59,324 bases of DNA from Butyrivibrio sp. (GCA_024692165.1 JAILMY010000085.1:1-59324); one strand, 5' to 3'. Shown: positions 25,328 to 35,388, counted from the first letter of the stretch. Program-made: numbers and translations. Notes: generated from the letters alone by a model not told the origin.

Positions 25328-26626
25328 ATGAAAAGAACAGGGGTAATATGTGGAGTCATGATTATGGCTCTTTTGGCAGGATGCGGAAAAAGTGCGGAAG
25401 TAACTACAGTAGATAATAGTGAAGTACAGACTGTGGTCAACGAATCTGTAGCTGCAGCATCCGAGGAAGAGACGGCAGAGGCAGAGGCAGATACAGCTGA
25501 GACAGCGGATGCCCCGGAAGCGGAAGAAGATAAGACAGATCCGCTCTATGATACACCGCTTAAGGAGTTATGTGCGGACTATTTTACTTTAGGTGTTGGT
25601 ATCAATGGCAGTATGCCACAGAATAATACTATCAATATCCCGGAGTATAAAGAATTGTCGCTCAAGCACTTTAATTCATGCACCATGACAAATATGATGA
25701 AGAGTGCTTATATTCTTGATCAGGCAGGATCGCAGGAGAGCATAGAGAGCGGAGATGGAATGCCGGCGCTTAACTTCATGGCGATTGACGACACTCTCAA
25801 GTGGTGCCAGGAAACGGGAATGAAGATGCGCGGACATACGCTTGTCTGGCATACTCAGGCCCCTAACTGGTTCTTCAGAGTTGGTTATACTGATGACGGC
25901 GAGTATGTAGATAAGGAGACAATGCTAGCCCGTATGGAGAGCTATATTAAACAGCTTCTTGGTCATGTTCAGGAGGAGTATCCAGGAGTAATCTATTGCT
26001 GGGATGTAGTAAATGAGGCGGTGGATCCTGAGAGCGCTGATCCTGACAGCTTTTTCAAGTGCAGGACAAAAGTTGGAAGTGATCCTAATCCGTGGTATGA
26101 CACTATTGGCCCTGATTATGTGGAGATGGCATTCACATATGCGAGAAAATACGCTGATCCGGATGTTAAGCTCTTTTACAACGACTACAATACCTATCAG
26201 GCACCCAAGACGGAGGGTATCTATCAGCTTTGCTCACATCTAAAAGAAAAAGGTCTGATCGATGGAATCGGAATGCAGGGCTATTGGGGAATTGATTATC
26301 CGCCAATCAGCGATATCCAAAGAGCTATGGAAAAGTTTGCAGAGCTTGAGCTTGAGATACAGGTAACTGAGCTCTCAGTCGGTGTTGATAAAGAAAACGT
26401 TGTGACATTTGAGCAGCAGGCCAATAAGTACGGACAGATATTTACATTGCTCCATGACATGGACACAGCAGGCGGCGGGCCGGCTAATATAACTAATGTC
26501 ACTCTTTTTGGACTTGTAGATCACTACAGAGAAGGTGATACTACAAATTCACGTATATTTGACTCTAATTACGAACCAAAGCCTGCCTATGATAAGATAA
26601 AAGAGGTAATGGAAACCGTATACTGA
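25328..26626 (+). CDS. GH10 endo-1,4-beta-xylanase lipoprotein
   Basis: A 432-residue lipoprotein (lipobox LLAGC) with an acidic Ala/Glu linker (residues 30-72) and one GH10 catalytic domain. The acid/base is Glu230 in WDVVNEAVD and the nucleophile Glu348 in IQVTELSVG; RGHTLVWHTQAPNW and LFYNDYNTY are also family marks. It should cut the xylan backbone at the cell surface. There is no carbohydrate-binding module. AAAGGAGAAGG precedes the ATG. It sits between a Y-family polymerase and a YolD-like gene, not with other xylan genes, although a GH2 gene is 4 kb away. Confidence 0.95.
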   Translation: MKRTGVICGVMIMALLAGCGKSAEVTTVDNSEVQTVVNESVAAASEEETAEAEADTAETADAPEAEEDKTDPLYDTPLKELCADYFTLGVGINGSMPQNNTINIPEYKELSLKHFNSCTMTNMMKSAYILDQAGSQESIESGDGMPALNFMAIDDTLKWCQETGMKMRGHTLVWHTQAPNWFFRVGYTDDGEYVDKETMLARMESYIKQLLGHVQEEYPGVIYCWDVVNEAVDPESADPDSFFKCRTKVGSDPNPWYDTIGPDYVEMAFTYARKYADPDVKLFYNDYNTYQAPKTEGIYQLCSHLKEKGLIDGIGMQGYWGIDYPPISDIQRAMEKFAELELEIQVTELSVGVDKENVVTFEQQANKYGQIFTLLHDMDTAGGGPANITNVTLFGLVDHYREGDTTNSRIFDSNYEPKPAYDKIKEVMETVY

Positions 26627-26648
26627 TAGAATTTTTGTAATCAAAGCT

Positions 26649-26858
26649 ATGGATAATAAGAGCGGAAAGTACGACGACATCATACATATGGACCGACCGG
26701 TGTCTAAGCACCACATGCCGATGCCGATTGAGAACAGGGCTGCTCAGTTCGCACCCTTCGCGGCCCTGACGGGCTATGAAGAGGCGATTGCTGAAACAGC
26801 CAGGCTCAATGAGCTCAAATTTGAGCAGGAGGATAAAGGCGAAAAGTATTTCGATTAA
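26649..26858 (+). CDS. YolD-like small protein
   Basis: A 69-residue protein with the segment RAAQFAPFAALTGYEEAI, typical of the short YolD-like proteins that accompany Y-family polymerases in Clostridia. The role is unclear; a partner or regulator of the polymerase has been suggested from gene pairing. Only 22 bases separate it from the xylanase, and no ribosome binding site is visible. Its TAA overlaps the stop codon of the convergent DUF5107 gene (shared TTAA). Confidence 0.8.
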   Translation: MDNKSGKYDDIIHMDRPVSKHHMPMPIENRAAQFAPFAALTGYEEAIAETARLNELKFEQEDKGEKYFD

Positions 26859-29800
26859 ATGTTATATAACTTATATATGATAGATGACTGGTGCGCGTTA
26901 TCCAAAGCCAGGGCCTTTTCAAACCAGGCCTTGGCTTTTTCTTTGTCCTTAAGGCCAAGATTGGCAAGCCCCATGAGGTAGTAGCAGTGTGACCTGTTCT
27001 TTTTATTCATTTCCGTGTCATATACGGACATATCAGGCATGGAGACTGCGAAGTAATCCATGAGGAATTCATCTCTAAGGTGCTGCTCGCCGTAGTCCAG
27101 GAGCTTGTAAAAGCGGCTGTTAGCGGCCTTTGTATCCCCAAGCTTTTCAAGGGCAAGGCCCTGGAAAAGAATCATGTCCGCCGGCTGGTCATAGTAGTAC
27201 ATTGCACCCGCGGGTTCGGATGCGCCGAGAGTGGCGGCCTGCAGGTGCTGACGCGAGGCGGCCATTAAGGAGTCCTGTGCAGTTGCGTTGGCACAATTAC
27301 CTGAATCGTTCACAGTTGAAGTTGCCAACTTCTCCTCGGTAAGGGAAAGCAGGTAATAGAGGTTGTTGTCCTTGGTGCCTTCAAGGCGGCCTTCACCAAG
27401 ATTCTCAGGATAGGACAGTGCCTCGGTCAAAAGATCTTTTGCCTTGTTATAATCTGACTCTTCGTAGGCAGCCTTGGCCAGCATGAATAGAGAAAGCTTG
27501 AACTGAGCCGATATCTTGCCTTCAGCACCTTCCCAGGTTTGGAAATTGTGGGAGGTAATGAGATCGTGAGCTTTTCGATACTCGCCAAGGGTGTTCAGGA
27601 GAGTGACATACTCGGCGTAGAGGTCATCTCGTTTTTCAATAAGAGCAATATTTTCTGTATAATTTACGAGCCTTTCTTCAGGACATACATTCAGACGCTG
27701 GTAGAGCTGGTCCATTTCAAGGAAAACTCTTGCGTCGGACTTATCCAGAGTGAAGGCCTTTTCTATGCATTCCTTTGCCTTATCCTTTTCACCGCGCTTG
27801 TTGTAGTAAGCAATTGATAGATTGCGAAGCAAGGTAGGATATGTGTCATCTAGTTTCCTTGATTCTTCCCAGAGGCGGATCGCTTCGTCAAAGCCCAGCT
27901 TGTCGTAGTACAGGCAGCCCAGGTAGTAGTAGGCTTTGGCTCCGCCCGGGTTACAGGAGATGGCAGCCCTGAGGACGGCGATATCCTCGAGTTTATTGGG
28001 AAAGCAGCAATATGGATCGCATTGCTCCGCCAGGGCGAATTCGTCGGCAGCACGGTTAGCAGTGCCATCATGGCCGGTGCGGCTCTGAGCGTCGGCGCTG
28101 CTTCTGGACTCATTCTCGGCGGTTTTCATGATATAGGCGCCACGATAGTAGTGGAGCATAGGGCTCTCTACCGGGCACATCGCAAGAAGTGCAATAGCAT
28201 CATCGTAAAAGCCGTTTTCCGCCAGGTCTCGTGCCACCATGAGGTAAGTTTCATGGAAGTCGCGGCTCAGAGCATGGAAGGCCTCGGTATCTGCGTCTGA
28301 GATACGGATCTGTACAAAGCGGGACAGGAAATCGAAGGTGTCCAGCTCAAGATTTGCGTCAATCCATGCAATGGCGTCGTCGTCACGGCTAAGCTTGTGA
28401 AGGAGCATGGCTTTTAGGCCACGGGCCTTGATATTGTGGCTGTTCTTGACCAGGCCTGATTCTACAAAAGAAAGAGCGGATTCATAGTCGCCCCTTCTTG
28501 CTGCAATTACTGCAAGATAGTAGAAGCCCATCTCCTGAAGCTCACTGCTCCAGGTGGCTTTGTAGAAGGCGTCGTAGGCCTCATCATATTTTTCCTGATA
28601 AAACAGGGAAAGGCCAAGATTATATATTGGCTCAGCGTCATAGGGTGCCGGATGCATCCTGGTAAGGCGTTTAATGGCAGTTTTGAAGTACTTTTCAGAC
28701 TCTTGGAATTGGCCTCTTCTAAAGAGGAGAAGACCGTAGGCATTGTTGATCCTGGTGTCCTCAGGGTCTCTTTCAAGACCCTCAAGGTAATAAGGGTCAG
28801 GAAGCCAGGTGGCGTGTCTGTACTGCTCGATATGCTGGGCTGTCAGGTAAAGCTCCTCATTGGTTTTTATATCTTTCGGAAGCTTAGCGGCTTCCGCGGG
28901 CTTTGCAAACTCAGGGATTCCCGGGTCCTTTGGCTGGTAGGTCACAAGTTCTTTTCCCAAGGAAATAACTGAAACCTTCACCTTGTATTCATCGGATACG
29001 AGCAGGGACAGCTCTTTTTCATAGATATCAACAGGAGAAAGAGATGCAGATTCTCTGAAAATCTCTTTCTCATCATAGTAAACGACAATCTCAGCCCGGG
29101 GCCTGGGAGCTGTGGCGTAGGCACAGACGTAGAGACAGTTGTCTGATCTTTTTTCTACATTCAGAGCAGCATTTATGGTAGCGTTTTTAACCTGCCCCAC
29201 GGCCTTGTAGGGCATGAAGTACTGCTTGAAGACCTTCTCCTCATAGGGTTTAAGCCATGTGAAATCAGGCTGGTTGTCGCAGAACATACCGGTCATAAGC
29301 TCGATGTACGGGCCGTCTTCGTCAGTGAGGTTACGATCCCAGGCCTTGCCAAAATCACCGCAGCCCCAGGTCCACTGCTTCTTGCCTGGAGAGATGTGGT
29401 GATCTGCGACATGTAAAAGACCGGCCTTTTTATCATAATCATAGCCGCCTACGAAGTCATAATCCGACTTTTCAGCCATGTAGGATGTTGGGACAGGGAT
29501 GTTTTTGTAGCGGGAAATATCCACACCTTCACTGTAATCGTGCTTGTAATACTCGCCGGTGGCGATTGGAAAGCGGGAGACAGCTCTTTTCCCATGGTCG
29601 TAGACATTGTGAACATCAGGCGGGAAAATGGACTGGGTATAGTCGTTTACTGAAACGGCAGGGTTTGCCCACCAGAGAAAGGTCTGGGGTAGAGGTGTCC
29701 TGTTGTAGAGCTGGCCTGTGATCTCGATGTATGCCTTGCCGGGATAAAGAGTGAACTTTGTAATCACCTTAGTGCCGTACATCTGGTCCACATCACCGAT

Positions 29801-30241
29801 AAGAAGGGACATACTGCCATCGCCGCTATCCACAATCCTGTAATCCACAGGGCTGTAGGTAGTAGGCCTGTGGTGCTGGGGCCAGTTAAATTCGATGCCG
29901 CCGGAGATCCAGGGGCCGGTGAGGCCAACCAGCGCGGGCTTTATGACACGGTTGTAGTAAACAAAGTCATAGTTGTTGGTCTTGTCTAAGGCTCGCTGAA
30001 TTCTGCCACCAAGCTCAGGAAGCACCATAATCTTCAGATATTCATTCTCAAGAAAGACAGCGTTCCATTTCTTTTGAGTCTTTGTGCGGCTTATCTCATT
30101 GGTGGAGGGATAAGGGTATATCTTGCCGCTACTTCCCTGATATACGCGTTTTTCAAGAAACATAGGGTTCTTGTCAGCTTTGCCGATCTCGTAGGTGGGG
30201 ATTGTAACTGCTTCTTCCCAGATTTGCACTTTTTCCATCAC
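26855..30241 (-). CDS. DUF5107 domain protein with TPR repeats
   Basis: A 1128-residue cytoplasmic protein. Residues 1 to about 330 form the DUF5107 domain, which resembles the galactose mutarotase fold: LENEYLKIMVLPELGGRIQRALDKT, GPWISGGIEFNWPQHHRPTTYSPVDY, FLWWANPAVSVN. From about residue 480 to the end are tetratricopeptide-type helical repeats, for example NAYGLLLFRRGQFQESEKYFKTA and YYYLGCLYYDKLGFDEAIRLWEES. The family is often found beside glycoside hydrolases. Its exact reaction is not known. It is divergent from the GH2 gene, so the two probably share a control region and a pathway. Confidence 0.9.
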   Translation of the reverse strand: MMEKVQIWEEAVTIPTYEIGKADKNPMFLEKRVYQGSSGKIYPYPSTNEISRTKTQKKWNAVFLENEYLKIMVLPELGGRIQRALDKTNNYDFVYYNRVIKPALVGLTGPWISGGIEFNWPQHHRPTTYSPVDYRIVDSGDGSMSLLIGDVDQMYGTKVITKFTLYPGKAYIEITGQLYNRTPLPQTFLWWANPAVSVNDYTQSIFPPDVHNVYDHGKRAVSRFPIATGEYYKHDYSEGVDISRYKNIPVPTSYMAEKSDYDFVGGYDYDKKAGLLHVADHHISPGKKQWTWGCGDFGKAWDRNLTDEDGPYIELMTGMFCDNQPDFTWLKPYEEKVFKQYFMPYKAVGQVKNATINAALNVEKRSDNCLYVCAYATAPRPRAEIVVYYDEKEIFRESASLSPVDIYEKELSLLVSDEYKVKVSVISLGKELVTYQPKDPGIPEFAKPAEAAKLPKDIKTNEELYLTAQHIEQYRHATWLPDPYYLEGLERDPEDTRINNAYGLLLFRRGQFQESEKYFKTAIKRLTRMHPAPYDAEPIYNLGLSLFYQEKYDEAYDAFYKATWSSELQEMGFYYLAVIAARRGDYESALSFVESGLVKNSHNIKARGLKAMLLHKLSRDDDAIAWIDANLELDTFDFLSRFVQIRISDADTEAFHALSRDFHETYLMVARDLAENGFYDDAIALLAMCPVESPMLHYYRGAYIMKTAENESRSSADAQSRTGHDGTANRAADEFALAEQCDPYCCFPNKLEDIAVLRAAISCNPGGAKAYYYLGCLYYDKLGFDEAIRLWEESRKLDDTYPTLLRNLSIAYYNKRGEKDKAKECIEKAFTLDKSDARVFLEMDQLYQRLNVCPEERLVNYTENIALIEKRDDLYAEYVTLLNTLGEYRKAHDLITSHNFQTWEGAEGKISAQFKLSLFMLAKAAYEESDYNKAKDLLTEALSYPENLGEGRLEGTKDNNLYYLLSLTEEKLATSTVNDSGNCANATAQDSLMAASRQHLQAATLGASEPAGAMYYYDQPADMILFQGLALEKLGDTKAANSRFYKLLDYGEQHLRDEFLMDYFAVSMPDMSVYDTEMNKKNRSHCYYLMGLANLGLKDKEKAKAWFEKALALDNAHQSSIIYKLYNI

Positions 30242-30376
30242 TTTTGCTCCTATTCTTATTAAAAACGACCACTTACTCGCATCTTCTTTTTTCCAGTACT
30301 AATTATGATAAAATTCAGTTATATTCATGATATTAAGCGGACAGAGTATTTACAACGCAAAAAGGAGTAAAAATCG

Positions 30377-33199
30377 GTGAAAATTGACCTAAATGGCGAG
30401 TGGGAATTATCAACCTCAAAGGTGAGTGGTGTCAAGGCGGTTTTGCCGGGAACCTTGGATGAAAACAAGGTTGGAGATCCGGACAAGGTGGCAAAGCCCT
30501 GGCATCCTGATGTTGAGGACAGAAATAAAGAGCTGAATAAGACCATGGAGGAGAGCAAGGTCATAACCTCCAGGCTTACAAGAAATTATACATACGAAGG
30601 GCCGGCACATTTTAGCAGGTTTTTTGACGGAGATATTGAAGAGGGAAAGAGATATTTCCTGGTGGCTGAAAGGTCCAGAGCCCTTAGCCTCAAGATTGAC
30701 GGCGAGCCTGTGGAGTGCATTTCAGGGAGTCTCAGCACGCCCTACAGATTTGAGGTGACAGGCAAGCTCCGCAAGGGGAGCAGGATTGAGCTGACTTCGG
30801 ATAACACTTATCCCGGGCTGCCCTACAGGGATATTGTTTTTTCCTCCGCAGCAACTGACGAGTCCCAGACCAACTGGAACGGGCTTATCGGCGAGATTTA
30901 CATAGAGGACAAGGAGCCCAGCTTTATTTCTAATGTCCTTGTTTATCCCATGGGAAAAGAGCTGGAGATCGCAGTGGAGCTGTCACTGGATAAGAGGCTT
31001 TCCGGAGTGGATATCGCTGTGTCCGGTGACTGCCTTGAAAAAGAAGCCCTGTTTAAGGGCATCGGCGGTGGGCTTGTAGATGATGGACCGGGATTCGGAA
31101 GAGGTGCAGTCGGCGGTTCAGAATCTGGAAATGGTGATGCCGGGCAAGGATATACGGAACTAACAGTAAGGCTTCCTAAGGTGGCCCTTAGCGAGGCGAC
31201 GTTTTCCAAAAAGTGGGATGAGTACGAGGGGAATCTCCAGATCCTGGAAGTGAAAATGCTCGCCAATGGTCAGGTTCTTTCCAAGGTTTCAGTGACCTTT
31301 GGCGTAAGGTCTTTTTCCTATGATGAGAAGGGCAGGCTTACCTTAAATAGCCGCAGGATTTTCCTAAGGAGCGAGGCAAACTGCGCGTACTTCCCGGAGA
31401 CAGGCCATCCTCCTATGGACGAGGAAAGCTGGGAAAAGATTGTTAAGACATACATGGACTACGGCGTAAACTGCCTGAGATTCCACTCCTGGTGCCCTCC
31501 GGAGGCAGCATTTAAGGTTGCAGACAAAATGGGTATTCTGATGCAGCCGGAGCTTTCCCATTGGAATCCGAGGGAGGCCTTTGGAACTGAGGAGGCCAGG
31601 AAATACTACGAAAACGAGATGAGGGAGATCCTGAGGACCTACGGAAATCATCCTTCCTTTGTGATGTTGACCTGGGGAAATGAGCTTACGGCTGATGATA
31701 AGGGCATAGAGGAGATGCACAGGCTTCTTGATATTGCCCACAGGATGGATAAAACAAGGCTTTTTGCCTGGGGCTCCAACAATTTCTACGGCGCAAAGGG
31801 CGCTGATGAAAAGAGCGATTTCTTTACATCGGCTCGTTTCAAGGACAGACATATCCGCGAATCGGGGAATAAGGGTATTTTCAACATCCGCTACGCGGCG
31901 TCCAAATTTGATTTTGAATATGTGATGCAGGATCTTCGCAAGGAATATGCCAAGCCGGTGTTTAGCTTTGAGGTTGGTCAGTACGAGATTCTGCCTGATT
32001 TTGACGAGCTTAAGGACTTTAAGGGTGTTACCAGAGCCGATAATCTGTTAGTTGTCAGAGATCGGGTAAAAGAGCTGGGAATATCCGATGAGGAGTGGAA
32101 AAAGAGAGTTAACGCCACGGGCGAGATATCTCTTTTGTCCTATAGAGAAGAAGTCGAGGCAGTAATGAGGACGGAGAGCATGTCCGGTATTTCACTCCTG
32201 GGACTTCAGGATTTCCCGGGGCAGGGTACGGCCCTGGTGGGAATGCTCAACTCACACCTGCAGAAAAAGCCCTATGACTTCGCCGAAAGCTCCAGATTCA
32301 GGGCGTTTTTTAAAGAGGCTGCAGTGCTGGCTCTTTTACCAAGGTATACATACTCTGCCGGAGATGTGCTGGAAGCTGAAGTTAAGGTGACCAACTACGG
32401 GAAGAAGGACATTTGCGGAGCGGTCGCATATCGGTTGGTGGCTGAGGATGGTATGGAGCTCGCGGCGGGAGATATTACGCAGGCAGCTCTTTTCCCAGTG
32501 GGGGAGTTGACAGTGGCCGGAACGATTTCCATCGACCTTGGTGATGTAAAGAAGAACAGTCGCTTCGACCTGGAATTAAGCGTGGGCGACCTGAAGAACA
32601 CATATCCCGTATGGGTTTACGTGGAGGCAGCAAGAGATGGCGCAGGTGCGGCTTTGCCGCCTCAGAGTCCGGAGGGCGTATATGAGACGGAAGTCTTTGA
32701 TGACGCGGCGAAGGAGGTGCTGGCAAAGGGCGGAAGGGTATACCTTACACCGCCGTCAACAAAAGAGGCCCTTCCAAAATCCATCAAGGTCCAGTTTTCA
32801 ACGGATTTCTGGTCTGTAGGAACCTTCCCGACGCAGGAAGGAGCAATGGGGCAGCTAATAGATAGTAAACACCCCATATTTGAGGACTTCCCGACGGAAG
32901 GATATACGAACTATCAGTGGTGGCCTATGGCGACCCAGAGAGCTCTGATCCTGCCGGAATATATGGACACAATAATCACGGAAATGGACTGCTACGCCTA
33001 TCTGCGACCAATGACGCAGCTTATGGAGGTTAAATGCGGCGGCGGAAAGCTTATGATTTCCTCCATAGGTCTACAGAATCTGCAGCAGTATCCTGAGGCC
33101 AGGGCGCTGCTTCGCAGCATCTACAGGTACATGGCATCAGATAAATTCGAACCTACAACGGAAATGAGTGTAAAAGAGGTTGAGGAACTCTTTAGATAA
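30377..33199 (+). CDS. Glycoside hydrolase family 2 protein
   Basis: A 940-residue protein with the GH2 order: N-terminal jelly-roll sugar-binding domain (residues 1-190), immunoglobulin-like domain, TIM barrel from about 325 to 610, and extra C-terminal beta domains. The acid/base is Glu436 in MLTWGNELTAD and the nucleophile Glu532 in FSFEVGQYE. DESQTNWNGLIGEI and NCLRFHSWCPPEAAF are typical GH2 segments. No signal peptide is seen, so it probably acts inside the cell on imported oligosaccharides. The start is a GTG behind AAGGAG. Linkage specificity (beta-galactoside, beta-glucuronide, arabinoside) cannot be told. Confidence 0.9.
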   Translation: MKIDLNGEWELSTSKVSGVKAVLPGTLDENKVGDPDKVAKPWHPDVEDRNKELNKTMEESKVITSRLTRNYTYEGPAHFSRFFDGDIEEGKRYFLVAERSRALSLKIDGEPVECISGSLSTPYRFEVTGKLRKGSRIELTSDNTYPGLPYRDIVFSSAATDESQTNWNGLIGEIYIEDKEPSFISNVLVYPMGKELEIAVELSLDKRLSGVDIAVSGDCLEKEALFKGIGGGLVDDGPGFGRGAVGGSESGNGDAGQGYTELTVRLPKVALSEATFSKKWDEYEGNLQILEVKMLANGQVLSKVSVTFGVRSFSYDEKGRLTLNSRRIFLRSEANCAYFPETGHPPMDEESWEKIVKTYMDYGVNCLRFHSWCPPEAAFKVADKMGILMQPELSHWNPREAFGTEEARKYYENEMREILRTYGNHPSFVMLTWGNELTADDKGIEEMHRLLDIAHRMDKTRLFAWGSNNFYGAKGADEKSDFFTSARFKDRHIRESGNKGIFNIRYAASKFDFEYVMQDLRKEYAKPVFSFEVGQYEILPDFDELKDFKGVTRADNLLVVRDRVKELGISDEEWKKRVNATGEISLLSYREEVEAVMRTESMSGISLLGLQDFPGQGTALVGMLNSHLQKKPYDFAESSRFRAFFKEAAVLALLPRYTYSAGDVLEAEVKVTNYGKKDICGAVAYRLVAEDGMELAAGDITQAALFPVGELTVAGTISIDLGDVKKNSRFDLELSVGDLKNTYPVWVYVEAARDGAGAALPPQSPEGVYETEVFDDAAKEVLAKGGRVYLTPPSTKEALPKSIKVQFSTDFWSVGTFPTQEGAMGQLIDSKHPIFEDFPTEGYTNYQWWPMATQRALILPEYMDTIITEMDCYAYLRPMTQLMEVKCGGGKLMISSIGLQNLQQYPEARALLRSIYRYMASDKFEPTTEMSVKEVEELFR

Positions 33200-33283
33200 C
33201 AGTCCTCTACTTTGAGTAGGTACTAATTCGATCTCCTCAGGCTTAATATGGTGTTAGTACATAAGAAATGAGGAGGAAAAATC

Positions 33284-33586
33284 ATGAATCAGTATGTTAC
33301 AGGGTCAGTTATTAAAGATCTGAGAGAAAAGGATAAGATCACGCAAAGCCAGCTGGCAGACATGCTTGGTGTAAGCGATAAAGCCATTTCAAAATGGGAG
33401 ATCGGAAGAGGTTATCCGGAGGCCAGATTTAAGCTTTCGGGGGTGAAAAAGATATTCTTTTATTGCAACAAGGATGGTCTTTATGAACACGATGTGGTGC
33501 GGGGAATAGATGACAGAGACAGATTTCATGATGACACTCAGGAACGAAGAGAGTTGGAAGAAACAGTAAAAAGGCTATTTGGATAA
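33284..33586 (+). pseudogene. HTH-XRE regulator with internal deletion of a desulfoferrodoxin-like domain
   Basis: A 100-residue reading frame with a good ribosome binding site. Residues 1-47 are an XRE-type HTH (ITQSQLADMLGVSDKAISKWEIGRGYP in part). It then jumps to EARFKLSGVKKIFFYCNKDGLY, which I recognise as the tail of the desulfoferrodoxin-like domain in the usual Lachnospiraceae version, where it follows a YPEGNAEARF-like stretch. About 100-130 residues, including the Cys-rich metal site, are missing without loss of frame. The join lies at a YP pair common to both flanks. It could still make a small DNA-binding protein. Confidence 0.6.
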
Positions 33587-33601
33587 CTTAGATTAAAACA
33601 G

Positions 33602-33642
33602 AAAGAGCTGCTTGTATATATACTATACGAGCAGCTCTTTTA
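33602..33642. terminator. Bidirectional terminator
   Basis: AAAGAGCTGCTTGTATA at 33602-33618 pairs with TATACGAGCAGCTCTTT at 33624-33640 with one G-T mismatch, flanked by A and T runs. It lies between the convergent HTH relic and lipoprotein genes. Confidence 0.8.
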
Positions 33643-33649
33643 CGTCTGA

Positions 33650-35254
33650 TCAAGGAACATATACCTGATTCACATTGTAAAGCTCACCATCAACAACGCT
33701 TATTGCTACAAGCATGTTGGTACTTAAGTAATACTCTTTGGCACCCTCTGACCATCCGGGATAATTGTCACCTTTAAATTCTCTTCCGATGATGTATTCC
33801 TGTTCAATGTTCCCGTCAGTATCGTTCTCAACATACTTAAGAAGGATGATCTCGCAGTTTTCTTTGATACTGAAGGTCATATTTTCCTCGATGAGTTTTC
33901 CAAGTTTTTCGTCGGTCATCATTGAGACAACCTTATACTCCAGCTCATATTCTTCTTTTTCAAGAGCATAATAAAAGTCATCTTCGCTGCATTTTACAAG
34001 GAATTTGTCAAATCTTGTCGTGCCCACAACGTCTTTTTTGAACTCCTCATCTGTGGAGTAGGAAATTGCTTTATTAACGTCTTCAAAGGATACAACCTTA
34101 AACTGAGTTCCGTTTACAGAGTAGATGAGGTCGCCTTCCTTTGCGTTTTCAACAATCTCGGCTTTGATCTTCTCCTGACGCATCAGATTGCCGGTAAGGG
34201 AGGTTTCATCCATGCTCTTGATCTGCATATAGAGGTTGTTGTCATTGTCGTAGTACTTGGCAGCTTCAAAGCTAGAAGGATCTGCGTTTCCAAGACATGT
34301 AAGAGTGATAGTTTCGGCTTCGGATCCATTATCACCGGTAAAGGTTATGGTTGGGAAAGAAGCGTTTTCACAGGCGAATTTGGCTTCTGTCTTATCATCC
34401 GCTGATGCAAAATGGAAAACAATATCTTCACCGCTTTGCTCATAGGTGAAAGGCAGACCTGAGAGGCCATCGGGTGTTTCTGTAGAACCTGAAGTTTTAC
34501 TGTCAAAAACATAGTAACTTGTGATGTTATACAGATCATCTCCGCTGTATGCTGCATATACAGCCCCTGCAAGGTGCGGAGCTCCGTCAGATGCAACGCC
34601 TGCACTTTGGAAGCTTAGTACCTCAGAATTAAAGTATTTATCGCTGAGCTCTTCAAATAATGAAGCGTCCTTTGATATATCTGTAGTTCCGTCCTTGTAG
34701 TTGTGATATAAACCCTCTTCAGCCTCTACATAATTGACAGTGGCCTCTTCTGTAATAACGAACTTGCCGGTTTCTTTGTTTACGTATCCCTTAAATGCGG
34801 AGTTACGGGTTGATAAGATAAGGCTGTTGTCATCAGTAACAGAGATAGGATAGGCTGTGCCACCGCTTTGAACAGTAGTGACTTTTTCAACGGATCCTTC
34901 TTTTTCCATATAGATAGTAGCTTCATAGGTTGCCTCATGACCCTCAAGATCATCGAATACATAGCTTGTTACCAAAAGAGCATCCTCGCCCTCGCAGATA
35001 GGAGCGTAGGCGTAAGACTGGCCTGCATGGAGAGATGCTATGAATTCATCGTAAACGGCCGATGATACAGGGTCTGTAACAACTTCGTCTGTTGAAGCAA
35101 CCGCATCTTTTACCGGCTGATTGCTTGTATGAGTTTCTGCCTGTGCTATATTGGTAGGTTCTGTAGAAGTGTCTGCGGCTGAATTACCGCATCCAGTGAT
35201 GATTGTTACAGTCAATGCTGAAATCAGCATTAAAGAAATGATTTTAGATCTCAT
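33650..35254 (-). CDS. Large lipoprotein with the shared uncharacterised domain (copy 2 of 3)
   Basis: A 534-residue lipoprotein (lipobox ITGC). Residues of about 60-230 match the domain of the lipoproteins at 2325 and 40203: YDEFIASL, SYAYAPI, DALLVTSYVF, TVQSGGTAYPISVTDD and a closing SEVLSFQSAG. The C-terminal 300 residues hold a second, unrecognised region with beta-rich patterns (FTGDNGSEAETITLTCLG, NLYMQIKSMDETSLTGNLM). The start at 35254 has GAGGGGG upstream; an in-frame start at 35287 is less likely. Its function is unknown. Confidence 0.85.
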   Translation of the reverse strand: MRSKIISLMLISALTVTIITGCGNSAADTSTEPTNIAQAETHTSNQPVKDAVASTDEVVTDPVSSAVYDEFIASLHAGQSYAYAPICEGEDALLVTSYVFDDLEGHEATYEATIYMEKEGSVEKVTTVQSGGTAYPISVTDDNSLILSTRNSAFKGYVNKETGKFVITEEATVNYVEAEEGLYHNYKDGTTDISKDASLFEELSDKYFNSEVLSFQSAGVASDGAPHLAGAVYAAYSGDDLYNITSYYVFDSKTSGSTETPDGLSGLPFTYEQSGEDIVFHFASADDKTEAKFACENASFPTITFTGDNGSEAETITLTCLGNADPSSFEAAKYYDNDNNLYMQIKSMDETSLTGNLMRQEKIKAEIVENAKEGDLIYSVNGTQFKVVSFEDVNKAISYSTDEEFKKDVVGTTRFDKFLVKCSEDDFYYALEKEEYELEYKVVSMMTDEKLGKLIEENMTFSIKENCEIILLKYVENDTDGNIEQEYIIGREFKGDNYPGWSEGAKEYYLSTNMLVAISVVDGELYNVNQVYVP

Positions 35255-35388
35255 ATTTTTCCCCCTCAACAATGTTAGTTTCAACATATATAATGTTACT
35301 CCATATTTGGTACGCAGAATCTTAAAAGAGTATAAAAACCCGATCCATCTTTGGTATAATGGATTGTAAATTGGAAATAATCAAAAAT

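Noticed and set aside
33220-33260. GTACTAA/TTAGTAC inverted repeat before the HTH relic
   Set aside because: Only 7 bp with a 27-base spacer and no good promoter boxes; chance is likely.
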